DNA from: Hirundichthys speculiger
Taxonomy: Eukaryota; Chordata; Actinopteri; Beloniformes; Exocoetidae
DNA: 64,000 bases
NCBI GenBank assembly: GCA_018398805.1
Contig: JAGFBZ010000261.1
Span: forward strand, 2,604,001-2,668,000
Reading direction: 5' to 3'
In this document: positions 21,071-32,865 of the stretch, in pieces
Numbering within the stretch: the stretch's first letter is position 1
How the letters are laid out: every line of letters begins with the position of its first letter
Translations under genes and position numbers: made by a program
The notes under the pieces: generated by a model
Seen by the model: the letters and a program-made list of their open reading frames with translations, nothing else
Database searches by the model: none
Told to the model about the DNA's origin: nothing

Positions 21071-24000
21071 CCATTTATTGAGTCATTTCTGAAAGGGCTG
21101 CCAATTGTACCAGCATGACCAATCCAATTCTAAGTAGTACCACATAACTGATTTAATAACTTCTTCTGATACCACCTCGGTGAGGATTTGGGTTACCGAA
21201 TGGTAATAAAGACACTGTAGACCACTGACTGGATAGAGAATCATCACAGAATGCAGCCCCATAACCTAATAAATAATAAACAAAAGCACAAAGAGCTGCA
21301 GTAGCCATTTCTCTGTTTGAAAGATGCATTTTGAAGAAAGCTCACAAATTCAGCAAGTACAAACAGACAATCTGATGACCGCTTAATAAAATAAAACAGC
21401 TCCTACAGCTGTCAACGTGACACCACACCTACTGAGTATTTACAAGTTATTATTTGATCATTACAAAGCTTAGGAAGCAGGCATAACAGCTCCAACCAAG
21501 AATTCAGTAGGAAGATCAATTCCAACTTATTCTCCATTTTCCCACCCAGCGACGTTGCCTCACAGGCTTGTAGCTTAATCTACTTTGAGATACAAGTCAT
21601 GTTATATTTTGTGCAAAAACATGGGAGAGAAAAATGAAGTCAGCGTGTCTGTGTGTGTGTGTGCACAGAAGCTGCTAGTCCCACTAATTGTTCTGGGTTT
21701 TAAAAAAGCTAAGGTGCTACATCTCTTGTGGGGAGCTTTTCGCTTCAAAGCACTTAGTTACTTTTAGCTGCAAAGGCTTTTTCATTAAGCCAGCAGGAAG
21801 CACTGCAACATATTTCCTAGGGTGTTATCTGATATCAAAGTAGTTTATGAACTGCGTAAATCGTATAAGGCATCTGTGAAACTGCTGGTATGTCAGGCAT
21901 TAAATATCACGTCAACATTCATTGACAACATTCAAAACCAAATGAATACCCTTGTTTTTTGTCTCACAATAATGTCTGTTAGTGTTTCAATGCTGCGGGG
22001 GCCTAAGATGAAAAGAAATAAAGAGCAAAAATAACAGCTGTGTTTTCTGTTAGTTTTGGCACAAGATTTGAGTGAGATTTCTGAAATTCTGATAAAACAC
22101 ACCTGTCAGACAATTATTTCAATTTAGTTATGCCATGTAACCATGTCATGTTTTCTCCTCTTGCGATAAATCCTTCCAGTAATAATGGTGACTGATGTCC
22201 AAAAACCTCTTGAATTCTGTCAGGTTCATTTCCATTTCTGAAACCACTCCATCATTTTTTAGTAAAGCTAGACACCTGCAACAAAATCTTGCAAGTTAAA
22301 AGGCCTTATGAGTGTAGCCGGCAAGGTCTGGCGGATTTCTAGAACATCATTGCCAACAATTTCATGGAGGAGAGGAGGCTTCAAAACTTTAAGAGGACTT
22401 AGCCAACTTTTGATGAGTTATATGAGGCAATAATTCTCCTTATTGCACCTGCTACATCAAACCCAAAGAAGACAAGCTCCCACAGAAAAGCATCAAGAAA
22501 AGTGACTATTTTTGGTACACCTTTATATCAAATTGCCACAAAAACCATCTCATGTAAGTGTAAAAACTTTTACAAAATTGGCATGCTTCCATTAGCTATG
22601 TGTTCTATTAGTAATTTGCGCATATTTAAGGGTAATAGAACTTCACCAAATGTGCTTGAAACCTTATTAAGCAGCTTTCCAACAGCTCTTGGGCTTAAGA
22701 GTTTCCTCCAAACGCTGCCTCATAGTGAGTATGTGTACAGATGCTAAATACTACAGAATGGTGGCAGATGATAGAAGTAACACAATCCCAGTTGCCCTTA
22801 CCTTAACCTAGATGTGATCTGTTCAATTGTTGGCAACTCTACCGTCTACATCAAGGATCACTAAAAAAATAAGTGTTTCTATATCAGATTAATCCCCTAT
22901 GTCATCACGGGTCAGTAACTTTATTTAAAGTGGACATCAGATGGCCATTTTCAGCACATTTTTATTTCTATTAGCTTTGCATCACTTCAACCCTCCAAAA
23001 AACTTGGAATTACTTTGGAGTGATAAAAGAAAACATCAAGAGTAATACAACTTTAGTGATACTACTGTTTCTGATTGGAAACTCTAGACATTTGACCAAA
23101 GTGTCTTCTGATTGGGCTGTATTTCTGCAACCTTTCCAGGGATTGTGCATGAACATGCACAAGTCCTGCTGCTTGTCAGCAACAGAACACAGAGCTCCTA
23201 GACAGAACTTTGAGTGATAATTTATTTTTTCAACAATGAAGAGGACTAGAAATGCAGCCATACATGTTCAAGTCAGAATTGGATCTGGAGTGTGAAAGTC
23301 AATAATCAAAGGAATCGCAAATTTAATTTAGTAATTCAACATGTTTATTGTGTCCTGACCAGCAAATCCACATTTGCTCCAAGACATTATGGAAACAAAA
23401 ACAAAACTGTTTGTACAAAGTAGAAGATGATCACGCTCTCCTTGGTGCACTGTCAAAAATGTCATTTTTAAAACAAATGCCGTACCCATATACAATCTTA
23501 ACTCTATACAGGCTACATCATTGGTGTCCGGCCCGGTACCGATCCGTGGGTCATTTGGTACCGGGCCGCAGAGAAAAAAATAATTCACTTCCATTATTAC
23601 TGTTTGATTTATTTTCCAGAGTCTAAATGATGTTTTAATCTGAAAAATGACCAGATTCTCTCCATTACATGAGTTCTATAACTTACTCTGGACACATGTT
23701 ACAGTCACGTTGCAAAACTATTAAAAAAAATTAACGTCTTAGGAAAGTGTCTTTTGGAAGAATGTTACCGAATTCAACAAAAATATGCTCATATTAAAAA
23801 AATGGCTGTCCGCTATTTGATTTGAAACAAATACACTAGGATACAGAAGGTCCTCAGATGGTGGCTGTAAAGGCTACATTGTGCAAGACTGGGGAAGCTC
23901 AAGAAGGTGTTTTCATTGGATATGCTCACTTTATAAGTGAGTATTGATATGTTTAATTACTAGAGGCAAAAACAATTGATCATTCAAATAATCAGTCATG

Positions 24001-24669
24001 TGAGTAACATGCTCAACATCAGAAATGATTTGCAGTAGACAATTCCCATCTGTTACAGTGTTTCCATCTGTTCCGACGCATACTAACTTTTTGGAAAGGA
24101 AAAAATAAAAAACAAGCTTCTTCTTTTCCTCACTCTACTGCCAAAGAACAGGCATAAACAGGTTGGGGAAATAAAGTTCCTCTCCCAGATACAATTATGT
24201 ATACTGTATGTCACTTACAGTTCAGCTTCCAGGCTTATTCAAATTTTCCTCAACTATATCTATAAAGTGAATAGAGGTTTGTGTAAAGGACACATTCAGA
24301 GGGAAAGAGGGCAAATCTTCCTCATCAGAGGAGCACCAGTAAGAGCTTTGGAAATACTGATAGGAGTTTTATCTGAGGAATTCCAATATTGAGCCATGCA
24401 CAATATTAACAGAAATCATCTGTTGACTGATGGCTTGACAAAATTGTACATGAATTTGGAAAAAATGAAGGAACATGAACTGCACGTTTAAGTCACAAAG
24501 AAATGTTAGAATTACTTAGATCAAAAAAAATATAATTATAAAAAAAAATTACAAATTAGAAGAAAAAAAAATCAGCACAGCCAGGATAGAAGACAAAATA
24601 AACCAGGAATACTTCTACAAAATCAGAATACATTTACAGCGTTTACATTTTACAGAATATGCCTCAGAT
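21071..24669. other. Unassigned intronic DNA
   Basis: A GT repeat at 21648-21663 and a short block at 23525-23575 (GGTACCGATCCGTGGGTC, GGTACCGGGCCGCAG) that looks like an old transposon end. No gene was recognised. Confidence 0.5.
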
Positions 24670-25013
24670 TTAACTCATCCACTGCCAATTGACTTCCATA
24701 GACGTCATTTGGGTCTAATATGTGTCACTGGGGTTGCTAGGCAGAGCATCAAAATAAATATCAGTTTTGAACATCATAGTTAGTCTCCCGATCCACCAGA
24801 TGGCAGCATCGCCACTCTATAAAGCCGCCGTTTTCCATCCACGAAGAAATTGGAAAACGGTAGGAACAGATTTCTTTTTTTTTTTAGGACAAAAAAGACT
24901 CTACCCTTTAATACGGGGGCTTCAGTGTTCACATAGTCGTGAAATAAAATATTCTGCAGGCTTCGGAAGATCGGTAAACAGACTCTGCAGCTGGCTGGCA
25001 GTGAATGAGTTAA
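24670..25013. mobile_element. MITE with TTAA-flanked inverted ends
   Basis: TTAACTCATCCACTGCCA at 24670-24687 faces TGGCAGTGAATGAGTTAA at 24996-25013; 17 of 18 bases match on inversion. Both sides carry TTAA, which would be the target duplication of a piggyBac- or Kolobok-like family. About 340 bp, non-coding. Confidence 0.7.
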
Positions 25014-27019
25014 GTCAGTAAATCCAATCACAACTCTACAAATTGGCCCCTCGTTTAAAGTAATCACCAGCTGCAAATAATTTGAAGCTGTGTGAAGTCA
25101 GACAGCACCTAAGTATTCACACCACAGGAACACCACGCACTTATCTGAGAATGACTGACCCAGACAGCCTACAATTTCTATTCTCACTGTCAAAGTGAAA
25201 GTTATTTAAAAAAAAAAAAACTAGTCAGGTGTATTGATTAACTATACTTAACTCTACCACTGTAATTCATGCTTGCACTGAGGAACTTCAACTCTTCTTT
25301 TATGGATGAGTCAGTGGTGTTTAGCGGGCTGATCAGGCATAGGGGAGAAGGGCTGACACTAAGGACTGTAGACATTTCTTGACAGCTACAGATACATTTC
25401 TACAGAAAATCCTTTTGATGGGTTTATTTTTCAATTTTAAAGCACATTGCTTTGTAGCTGAATGAAACACATGAAATGGATCTGGCACCTTTCACATTTA
25501 CAGTCATTTATTCTGGTACAAAATGTACCAAACCAACCACAGCAGGGGTGGGGGGGGCCTTTATGAAATGACTCAAATGGGAGTGTCAAAGCACCACTAT
25601 TGAAAACATCCAAGATGCCTGCAGTCATTCACCAGCGTTCCTACTCTACTGCACGACGTGATGGATGTCTTTTGTTGACAGTCTGGGTGTCACTCTCCCT
25701 GCGTCACATGCTTTATTCCTCTGATAGGTGTACAACCAATCTAACGGTGTCCAGAGACAGTTTCTTCAGAGTCAAAGTCAAATCTAAAGACCGGAACAAT
25801 TCTTCAATTCTTTGTGTTTTAGAGGAAAATAATATCATTATCCCCCATTCATACAGCCAGTTCATTTCTCCTCCGAACCTCTGTCTATATTCCACCCTGC
25901 TGTGTGTCTGCCTTTTTTTTCTTTATGCTGTCAAAAAGCAGCACTTTAAACTCCGCAACTGCTGAAACTGGTGTCACTTTACAGTCCAGTAATGAAGCTA
26001 GACCGCTCCAATCTGCCACTGTGAAGTACAGCAAAAGTGCCTTAAGCAACATCCCGTGTGAACCAACTCTTACCATTTTTAACGAGCATGTCTCATAAGT
26101 GGGATCAAACTCACCTGAACCACTCAAAACATCTCGCAGCCCTAAGGCATGGCACTTGACTATACAAAGCAATCAAGTTATCAACATAATTGAAGATCTA
26201 AGTGTCACCCTGAACAAGATGGAGCACCTGTCCTTGAAAATGAGTAAATGAATGCATCAGTCATGCGCCTGGCTGAATGCCACAGGGGGTTGAGAACAAT
26301 GATGGTGCAAGCAGGCTCCCACTACACAGCCCATGTGACATTGCTACACACAGTAATAATCCTGCATTGTGATGACAGACTAACCAAACTGGATCAGTGG
26401 GCTTCCATGTTAACAGCCTGCTGTAGTGATTGACCATGGCTCTAACTAGTAAGAGACTCTGGTAGTGTTGCAGGTGTTCCTTTACTCATCAGTAAATCAA
26501 CTTATGTGACAACCCATTTTCCTGCGGGGAATCATATCGAGCATAACCCCTTGATTAAGCATTTCATTCATTTCGCAGAGAATTCAACTTCAAATTAATC
26601 ATTTAAAAAAAATGTGTCACCCGTTTGGTTCTTTATCTAAAAGTTGTACCTGCAGCTGCAGAAAACTACTGAGAAAGCTGTGTCAACAGGGATGATTACA
26701 TTAAATGTCAGGGTCCCACAGACACTCATGCGCTTAGAAACATGCCCCAGGTGTTTCTGCCAAGGACGTCAGACTAAAATCAAGTCGCTGGCCACTATGG
26801 TGAGAGAAAAAAAAAATGTTTCTCCTCAACAGAAAACACTAAATAAAGTTGAAAGTTAATACTGCTGTGTGTGGACTTCTAAATAGTACGTTCTTTAGTT
26901 TTTAAAACATACATTCGTCATATTCAATACTAAAAAAAAAATACCACCTGAAGCTATTTAAATATCTTTCAACGATCACTTGCAAATAAAACTGACAAGA
27001 CAGCCCTTCGCAGGCTTAC
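25014..27019. other. Unassigned DNA before STT3B exon 1
   Basis: AT-rich with short A-runs (25208-25220, 26931-26941). The block near 25510-25560, with GGTACAAAATGTACCAAACC and a G-run, resembles 57850-57890. No splice-consistent coding exon was seen. Confidence 0.5.
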
Positions 27020-27279
27020 CAGGGATCGAACTCATGGATGATGCTCTCGAACCGGATCACTGCGAAAAGTCTGGAGCTGAATCCTGCCAGGCAGGCCAGG
27101 AAGAGAATGCTAAACGAGAGTAAAGACTGCCACCCAGCTGGTTGGGTCAGTCCGCCGGACAGGCCTCCTTTGCCCCCTCCTCCGCCCGCGGCCCCGGGTC
27201 GGCTGTTCCCGTGCACCGAGCCCCCAGAATTGCTGGACGCTTTGTGTTTGCCGTCGCTGGCTGCGTGGTGCTCCGCCAT
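27020..27279 (-). CDS. stt3b: Oligosaccharyltransferase catalytic subunit STT3B, exon 1 (5' end of CDS)
   Basis: STT3B is the catalytic, multi-pass ER-membrane subunit of the oligosaccharyltransferase that moves the lipid-linked glycan onto Asn-X-Ser/Thr, mainly after translation. This exon encodes 86 codons plus two bases: MAEHHAASDGKHKAS, a Gly-rich linker, SGGLTQPAGWQSLLSF, the first membrane helix ILFLACLAGFSSRLFAVI, and RFESIIHEFDPW, where the Asp of FDPW is part of the conserved active-site motif of the family. It ends CCCTG before GTAAGC, so the Trp codon is completed by exon 2. The Met at 27279 is chosen because MAE and the K-H-K-S region match vertebrate STT3B; an in-frame ATG lies further upstream. 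The longer Ser/Gly-rich N-terminus separates it from STT3A. No further exon was found to the left. Confidence 0.95.
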
Positions 27280-27620
27280 TTCTGCCTGCTGGGTCGGTTG
27301 GATTTTCTTGAGCGTCCCTCCTGCCACGCTCCCCTGTCTCCCTCCGCTCCGTACTGTCGTTAACTTCCCTCGCTTGTGCCGGCTTAGGGTTCCTGTCTGG
27401 GCAACCACAGCAGTGCGTGTTTATGAGTATTTTAATTCACTACAGCGGAGCTCACATCCCTGCCTGTGGACTCATGCGCCACATAACGAGGCTGCAGTAG
27501 TCAATCCGCTTTGCGATTGACCGCCGGTGGAAGGGGGCGGGATGATGCGGTGGGCGGGCATTCGGGATTTCCTGTGGCCTCTCACAGATCGACAGCTACG
27601 AAAGGGCGGAGCTTTAAGTA
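27280..27620 (-). promoter_or_regulatory. stt3b: STT3B 5' UTR and GC-rich promoter
   Basis: The stretch just upstream of STT3B is far richer in G, C and CpG than its AT-rich surroundings. GC boxes (GGGCGG or GGGCGGG type) occur at 27535-27541, 27552-27558 and 27604-27609. A TATATAAG-like string lies at 27618-27625 on the plus strand. This fits a CpG-island promoter of a housekeeping gene; the transcription start is not determined. Confidence 0.7.
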
Positions 27621-28233
27621 TATAAGCAAATCAACGAGCTCGTTTTTAAAAATGACAGATAAATCCACCAATGAAAGACAAGTTGTGGTCCCAAACGTTT
27701 GAAAATATAGATTATCCTCTGTTATCTGTCATTCTATTACTAACTATAAATGAAACCCTATTAACTTCACTTCTTTAAAAGACAATCAGTAATTCCAATT
27801 CAGACTAAGAGTGAGCTTTTTAGAGCGCAAAGCTCAGACTCCTGCAGGAAGCAGGTGTGGGCAAGTGAGTGAAGATAAATGTTCTCTAGAAGCGCAATAT
27901 TTCTGTTTCCCTTGGATGTTCAGGACTGAGTGGTGGAGAGGTAATAAAGACCGATGTGTCTATATTTCATTGACGTGTTATGATGTCTTACAGCAAAAAC
28001 AAGCTCTAGCCATTAATCAGGGTTGAAAGACTTGAAATAAAAGCACAGAAACATTTCAAAATTCCAAAGTTGTTATCATTATCATTATTATTATTATTGA
28101 TTTTATAAGCAAATGCTGTACTTACATTGTTTCATCCAACCATGGTATGGAATTATTACTGATTTATGGGAAGAAGTAAACACGTCAGAGCGCCATCTTT
28201 AGTGTAATATGTCAGACAGAAACAGCTATGTTT

Positions 28234-28241
28234 TGACGTCA
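28234..28241. promoter_or_regulatory. Palindromic CRE/ATF site TGACGTCA
   Basis: A perfect 8-bp CRE lies about 955 bp upstream of the STT3B start codon, outside the GC-rich core. The base match is exact; function is inferred only from the known consensus. Confidence 0.35.
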
Positions 28242-31130
28242 TTGCAGCAATGATACGTCTTAATCATCCTCTGTAATATTGGTGGCATCTGCTAAAGAAA
28301 AAAAATGCTTTATGTAAATTTAGCTTTTAATGCAGAAATTCGCCCTGTTCCAATGAGACGGGGGAGGATTGTACTATTAAAGGGTTTATTTTGAAACAAA
28401 CAGCAGGAAAAAAAACCTGCTTCTATTGCTTCTAATTCTAATTATGATTTAATTATTCATACTTTGCAACTTATTTTTGGATACTTTTGGGTAATTTATT
28501 TTGCTCAATGACAATTTATTTGGGTTTTGAGGTTTTGTGCTTCTCTGTTTACAGAATAAAGCTGTTGATTCTGGACAGTCTAGCATCATTATTTGAATTT
28601 TTGTTGCTTTTACAAACCAAATTCCTTTCCTAAATGTGCATATTCACCGACTATAGCTATCATGTCATACACAAGATCTTAATTAAAAATAAAAAATTTA
28701 AAAAAAGCAAATTAAGTTTCTATGTTAAATGATTGGACCAAAGTTTGAGCAGGCTTAACGAGGCTGTGGATCAAGGCTGTCTTCTGGAGAGCCGAGGACA
28801 AGATAAGAGTAAGATGAAAATACAGATTTGAAGAGACTGGGAGATGGGAGGCTGATAAAAAAGGAGAGTAAGGGGATGATTATGGAAGTTGATAGAGGTC
28901 ATCATGGATGATGATGATGTGGCAGAAGCAGATAAGCATTTGAGTTCACAATGGGAGCAGTGAGTCTGAAACTCCGTAAAGTCAGGCTATAACACTAGCA
29001 GCTGTAAGTGCAGAGAGCTCAAAACAGGTCATGCTGTTTGAGCGTAGAGATACAAGGAATCCGTCAAAGACACAGTGATGACTGCATCTTTGTGTGAGTA
29101 CGCAGCAATGTGTTCATGCATAAATATATACGCCGAGTATCTCAGTCACTTCTTGAGGTCCTGGTGGTGCCCTTTCCACTTTACCTGCAAATTGTGAGTG
29201 GATCACCTTTGAAGCAAATAGAAACGCAGGTGGTGGAGACTGCTTCAGTCACATCTATTGTCAAAAATGCCAGGCCCAGATGAGAGCCAGCCAAGAAGAA
29301 TGCCGTTGCCAGGCAGGGCAGCTTTGCTTTCCTCTGTCTCCAGAGGCAGACTTGAATGCTTGTGCTGGCTTTTATAACAGACTTGTGGAGTGTTTGCTTG
29401 GCATTCTAAGACACAATTTTTATTTATTTTTTTATCATGCCAAAAGCAAGGCATGCAAAAAGAAAATAAAAGCTCCAGAAGCCCGATGGCACATCTTTCT
29501 AGCTGTCATTCTCTTTGACCACACGTGGTGGGAGAGAAACCATAGCTAATCAAGTCTATTATGATCATTATGGCTTTTTTTTTTACACTTTAAGCCTACA
29601 TGGATGTTGTCAAAACTGTGTTGTATAAAAACAGTACGGTAAATATTGTAAGTCAAATCTGTTGCAGATGCAGAAAAAAAGAACATCTCAGAGTTCTCAG
29701 GCAGTAGTGCACAATGTTATATAACTATGTGGGACAAAGAAAAGGATCCCCCTTGAATCTGCTGTCACTGATGAGAATAAAGTTGCTACAACGTTTAAAG
29801 GAAGCCTCCAGGAGGCTCCATAGTGTGCACTTAAGAGGGTATCTGATTTTTCAGCTTTCTCAAGGCACAAACTGCAGGGTGAGAGATCTCTGGATCATGT
29901 TCCCAGATTCTTCACATCCTCACAAAACAATCCACATGCTGGAAAAAACTAAAGAGCATTGTACATCCCCGTTCTCCTATAATGCATCCCTTCTGACTGT
30001 TAGTCAGTCAATCTGGAGGATGGAGACATTCCCACGTTCACCAGAGTTGACACGCAGGTAAAAAAGACATTCACGCACTTATGCTGCTTTTCCTGTTCAC
30101 TTTCTCTTCCAAAGATTAGAAATAAACATACGTTTTGGCTGGGTTTCTGTTGTGCCTTACTGTCACTTGGCATTGTACCTCACAAACAGCCATAATCTGC
30201 TTTTAAAACCTCAGGGGAAACTTATCATAGTCTATTAAAAGGCACAACATTGCGAATTATTTGCTTATTGTGGGCATTGTGAGCTTTGAAAATTCCCTTC
30301 ATTCTGTTTTACTGACTGCCACTGCACACTGATGAGTGGAGCAGCCATTACTCTAAATAAGAGCACTTCAAGAAAAACCTCTAAGCATCTCAAAGCATCT
30401 GTGTGTTATAAACTATTTATTTACCTGTAGGCAGCAGAGAGCTATGCAATACTCTCTAAAAACATGTTCAGCATCATTATTGTTGCCTTCAGGTTACATG
30501 TCCCAAAAACATTTAGTTAGTTTTGTGATCTTTTTTCAAAACAAATTTTGTGATCTATGTTATTACGGTGGACAATGTTTCTGTAACAACAGTTCAATGA
30601 CATCTTGAGTTGCTACAATGAATCGGAGAATAAAATAAAAGTGTAATGACCTAAAATGACTTCTGTTTAATGATGAAATGTCTTTGACTAAGCACAGGTA
30701 CCTGTGGAGACTCAGTGACACTCCATTTCACGCCTAATTTCTCCGCCAGTCAACGGTTGATAGAGAGATAGTTAAATCTGTGAGACGTGGATCCGGCAAC
30801 ACATTTACATGATACTCAACAACAATGCACAACATGCTAATGTTGACTTTGATGGAGGGTGTGTTGGCGCAGGATCACACATTTTGGTTCGTGTTGTGTG
30901 ACAGAGCTGCTTATCTCGATCCAGATGGATTATCTGCACCACTGCACTATTCTGTTATTCATATGCACCTCACACTGTCACCAAAGGCTTCTTCTTTTAA
31001 AGAAAGTTGTTTGTTGTGATAAAATATGAAACGTGGTGATAAGCTCCTATATTTCGCTGCAGAATAAAAGCTGATCTATCATCTCAGAGATGAGAAAGCT
31101 TTTGCTCAATTTATGCAGCAGCATCTCACT

Positions 31131-31160
31131 TGTTTTTTTTTTGTTTGTTTGTTTGTTTGT
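31131..31160. repeat. T-run and (GTTT)n array
   Basis: T-rich start followed by about five GTTT units. Confidence 0.9.
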
Positions 31161-32828
31161 TTTACAATTATTGGATTGTTTTGTCATTTTGGAAAGCATA
31201 TGGAAAGTTAATTCTCCTCCATTAAATAATAATATGTATGCCATGAAATCACACAATAACTAAGTTTCTTATTGTGTGTGTCATTGCAAGACTTATAAAC
31301 AATATGTGTGTGGTGTGGCGGGGGGGGGGTATTTTAATCAGTGGTCTTTTTTTTCCTCTGAGAACAATTCTCAAATACATATCAGAGTAGAAAACTGCCT
31401 GAAAATAAATAAATAAATAAATCCCAGTCCGCTGCATTCATCAAGATTGATTCTGGCCTGTCAACACAGCTGAAAGCTGCTGCAGTGATGCTTCAGTTCC
31501 TCTTGGCATGTCACCCAAAAAGGTAGATACAAAAGTTTCAATTTGACAGAGCAAGAGAAAGCAGTGGAGACGGATAAGGAACAAATAAGGAGGAGTGACT
31601 CTGAGTATCTGGCTGGTATGACTTCCTCTCCAGGATTACAAGTGCTTTATCGACATTTCCCTGACATTAATATGGTTTGAGCAGCTCCCGTATGATGTTC
31701 TTTGAACTTGGCCATACGCTCTTCCCGCTGGAGGGGGGAAAAAAGAAATCATGGCTCAACTGAAGCATGGTTCCCAATTTCCCAGCAGTCTCCACTTGAG
31801 AAATGACTTCTCTGTCACTTTCCAACATCGGTTTTCTCAATTCAGAAGACTAGGGGAGTATGTCTTATTGGCTCCATGACAGCACGAAAACATCTGTGAC
31901 AAAAATAAATGAATAAATAAATTCTGGAGCCTAAAAATGTAAATAAAAGAGGAATGCAATAATTTGTGAATCAGTTCAGTGAGCACAATAAAACGTACCA
32001 AATCTGTTTGTTTTTTTTTTTTAAATATTAGCGTTCTTTAATTTTTATGCAAAGTTAATAAGTTCAAAAAGTTGTTTCAAAAGACTCTACGTCTAAGCTG
32101 CACAACCTTTTGTTTTATCAGAGTTTGAATACTAAAGAGACACATTGCTGTCGTTTTATGTTTTCTCCCACTTTTGCTCAACAAATGCGTTCAATGTCTT
32201 TTCGGTTCGGGGCCTCTTTGAACCTTTTTGTGCCAAAATCCACCGAATATTTTCAGTGAGTGGCACGTCTGGGATGCAGGCAGTTCAGTTTAGTAGTGGG
32301 CCTCTTTTACCGAGGAGCCACGCTATTGTTATTACAACCTCATTACCTTGACATTGTAGGGGTTCTTTCAATCTTTGAATAGTATTATGTGCCACAGATG
32401 ATGACATCCTTACATTGTTTGCAATATTACAAGGAGAAATGCGATTGAACTGTTTTTACACACAATTTTTTAAAAAGTAGTGAACCCATTCTTACCTTTA
32501 TTTTTGAGAAAATTCTTTTTTTCTGTCTACCCAGTTATTGACCTCGCTTCAGTAAATATTTTAGCAAGTGTCATGATCTTGGATTTCTGTTGGCTTTCAT
32601 GTGTCCTTCACTGTTTCTGTACTTGGTTCTTTTGCTGTTGTGATTTCAGAGGTTATGTGTGCTTAAACTTATTGCACGTCAGTATTTTCGGTTTGTTAGG
32701 CCTCTTCTTCCCTGCCTGTCTGCCTCCTCTCTGGTTGTCATCCCTGATAGTCCCTACTGTTCTACTGTTTCTATATTGTCCTGCCTTTCTTAACTTCCCT
32801 GCTATTGTCATTATTTTAGTTTCTGCTG

Positions 32829-32865
32829 TTTTTTTTTTTTTTTTTTTTTTTTTTTGGGGGGGGGG
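32829..32865. repeat. T27-G10 homopolymer junction
   Basis: About 27 thymines followed directly by about 10 guanines in a pyrimidine-rich region. Exact lengths are liable to sequencing error. Confidence 0.85.

Larger units (their letters stand above)
1..27019 (-). other. stt3b: Presumed STT3B intron 1, rich in nested transposons
   Basis: The STT3B exon 1 donor opens into this region, and a scan of the minus strand for the next exon (FNYRSTHHLASHG region) found no match, so the intron is inferred to extend beyond base 1. Transposons cover a large share of it; they are listed separately. The inference would fail if exon 2 is present and I missed it. Confidence 0.6.

Noticed and set aside
1..27019. 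Possible STT3B exon 2 and later exons
   Set aside because: Searched by eye on the minus strand for the expected FNYRSTHH and WFDERAWYPLG regions without success; the region is treated as intron 1.
27038..27520. 160-codon open frame on the plus strand, proline-rich
   Set aside because: It is the antisense of STT3B exon 1 and its promoter; openness is explained by GC-rich sequence.
29714..30061. 115-codon plus-strand open frame upstream of STT3B
   Set aside because: Low similarity to any protein family I know and no supporting exon structure; chance is more likely.
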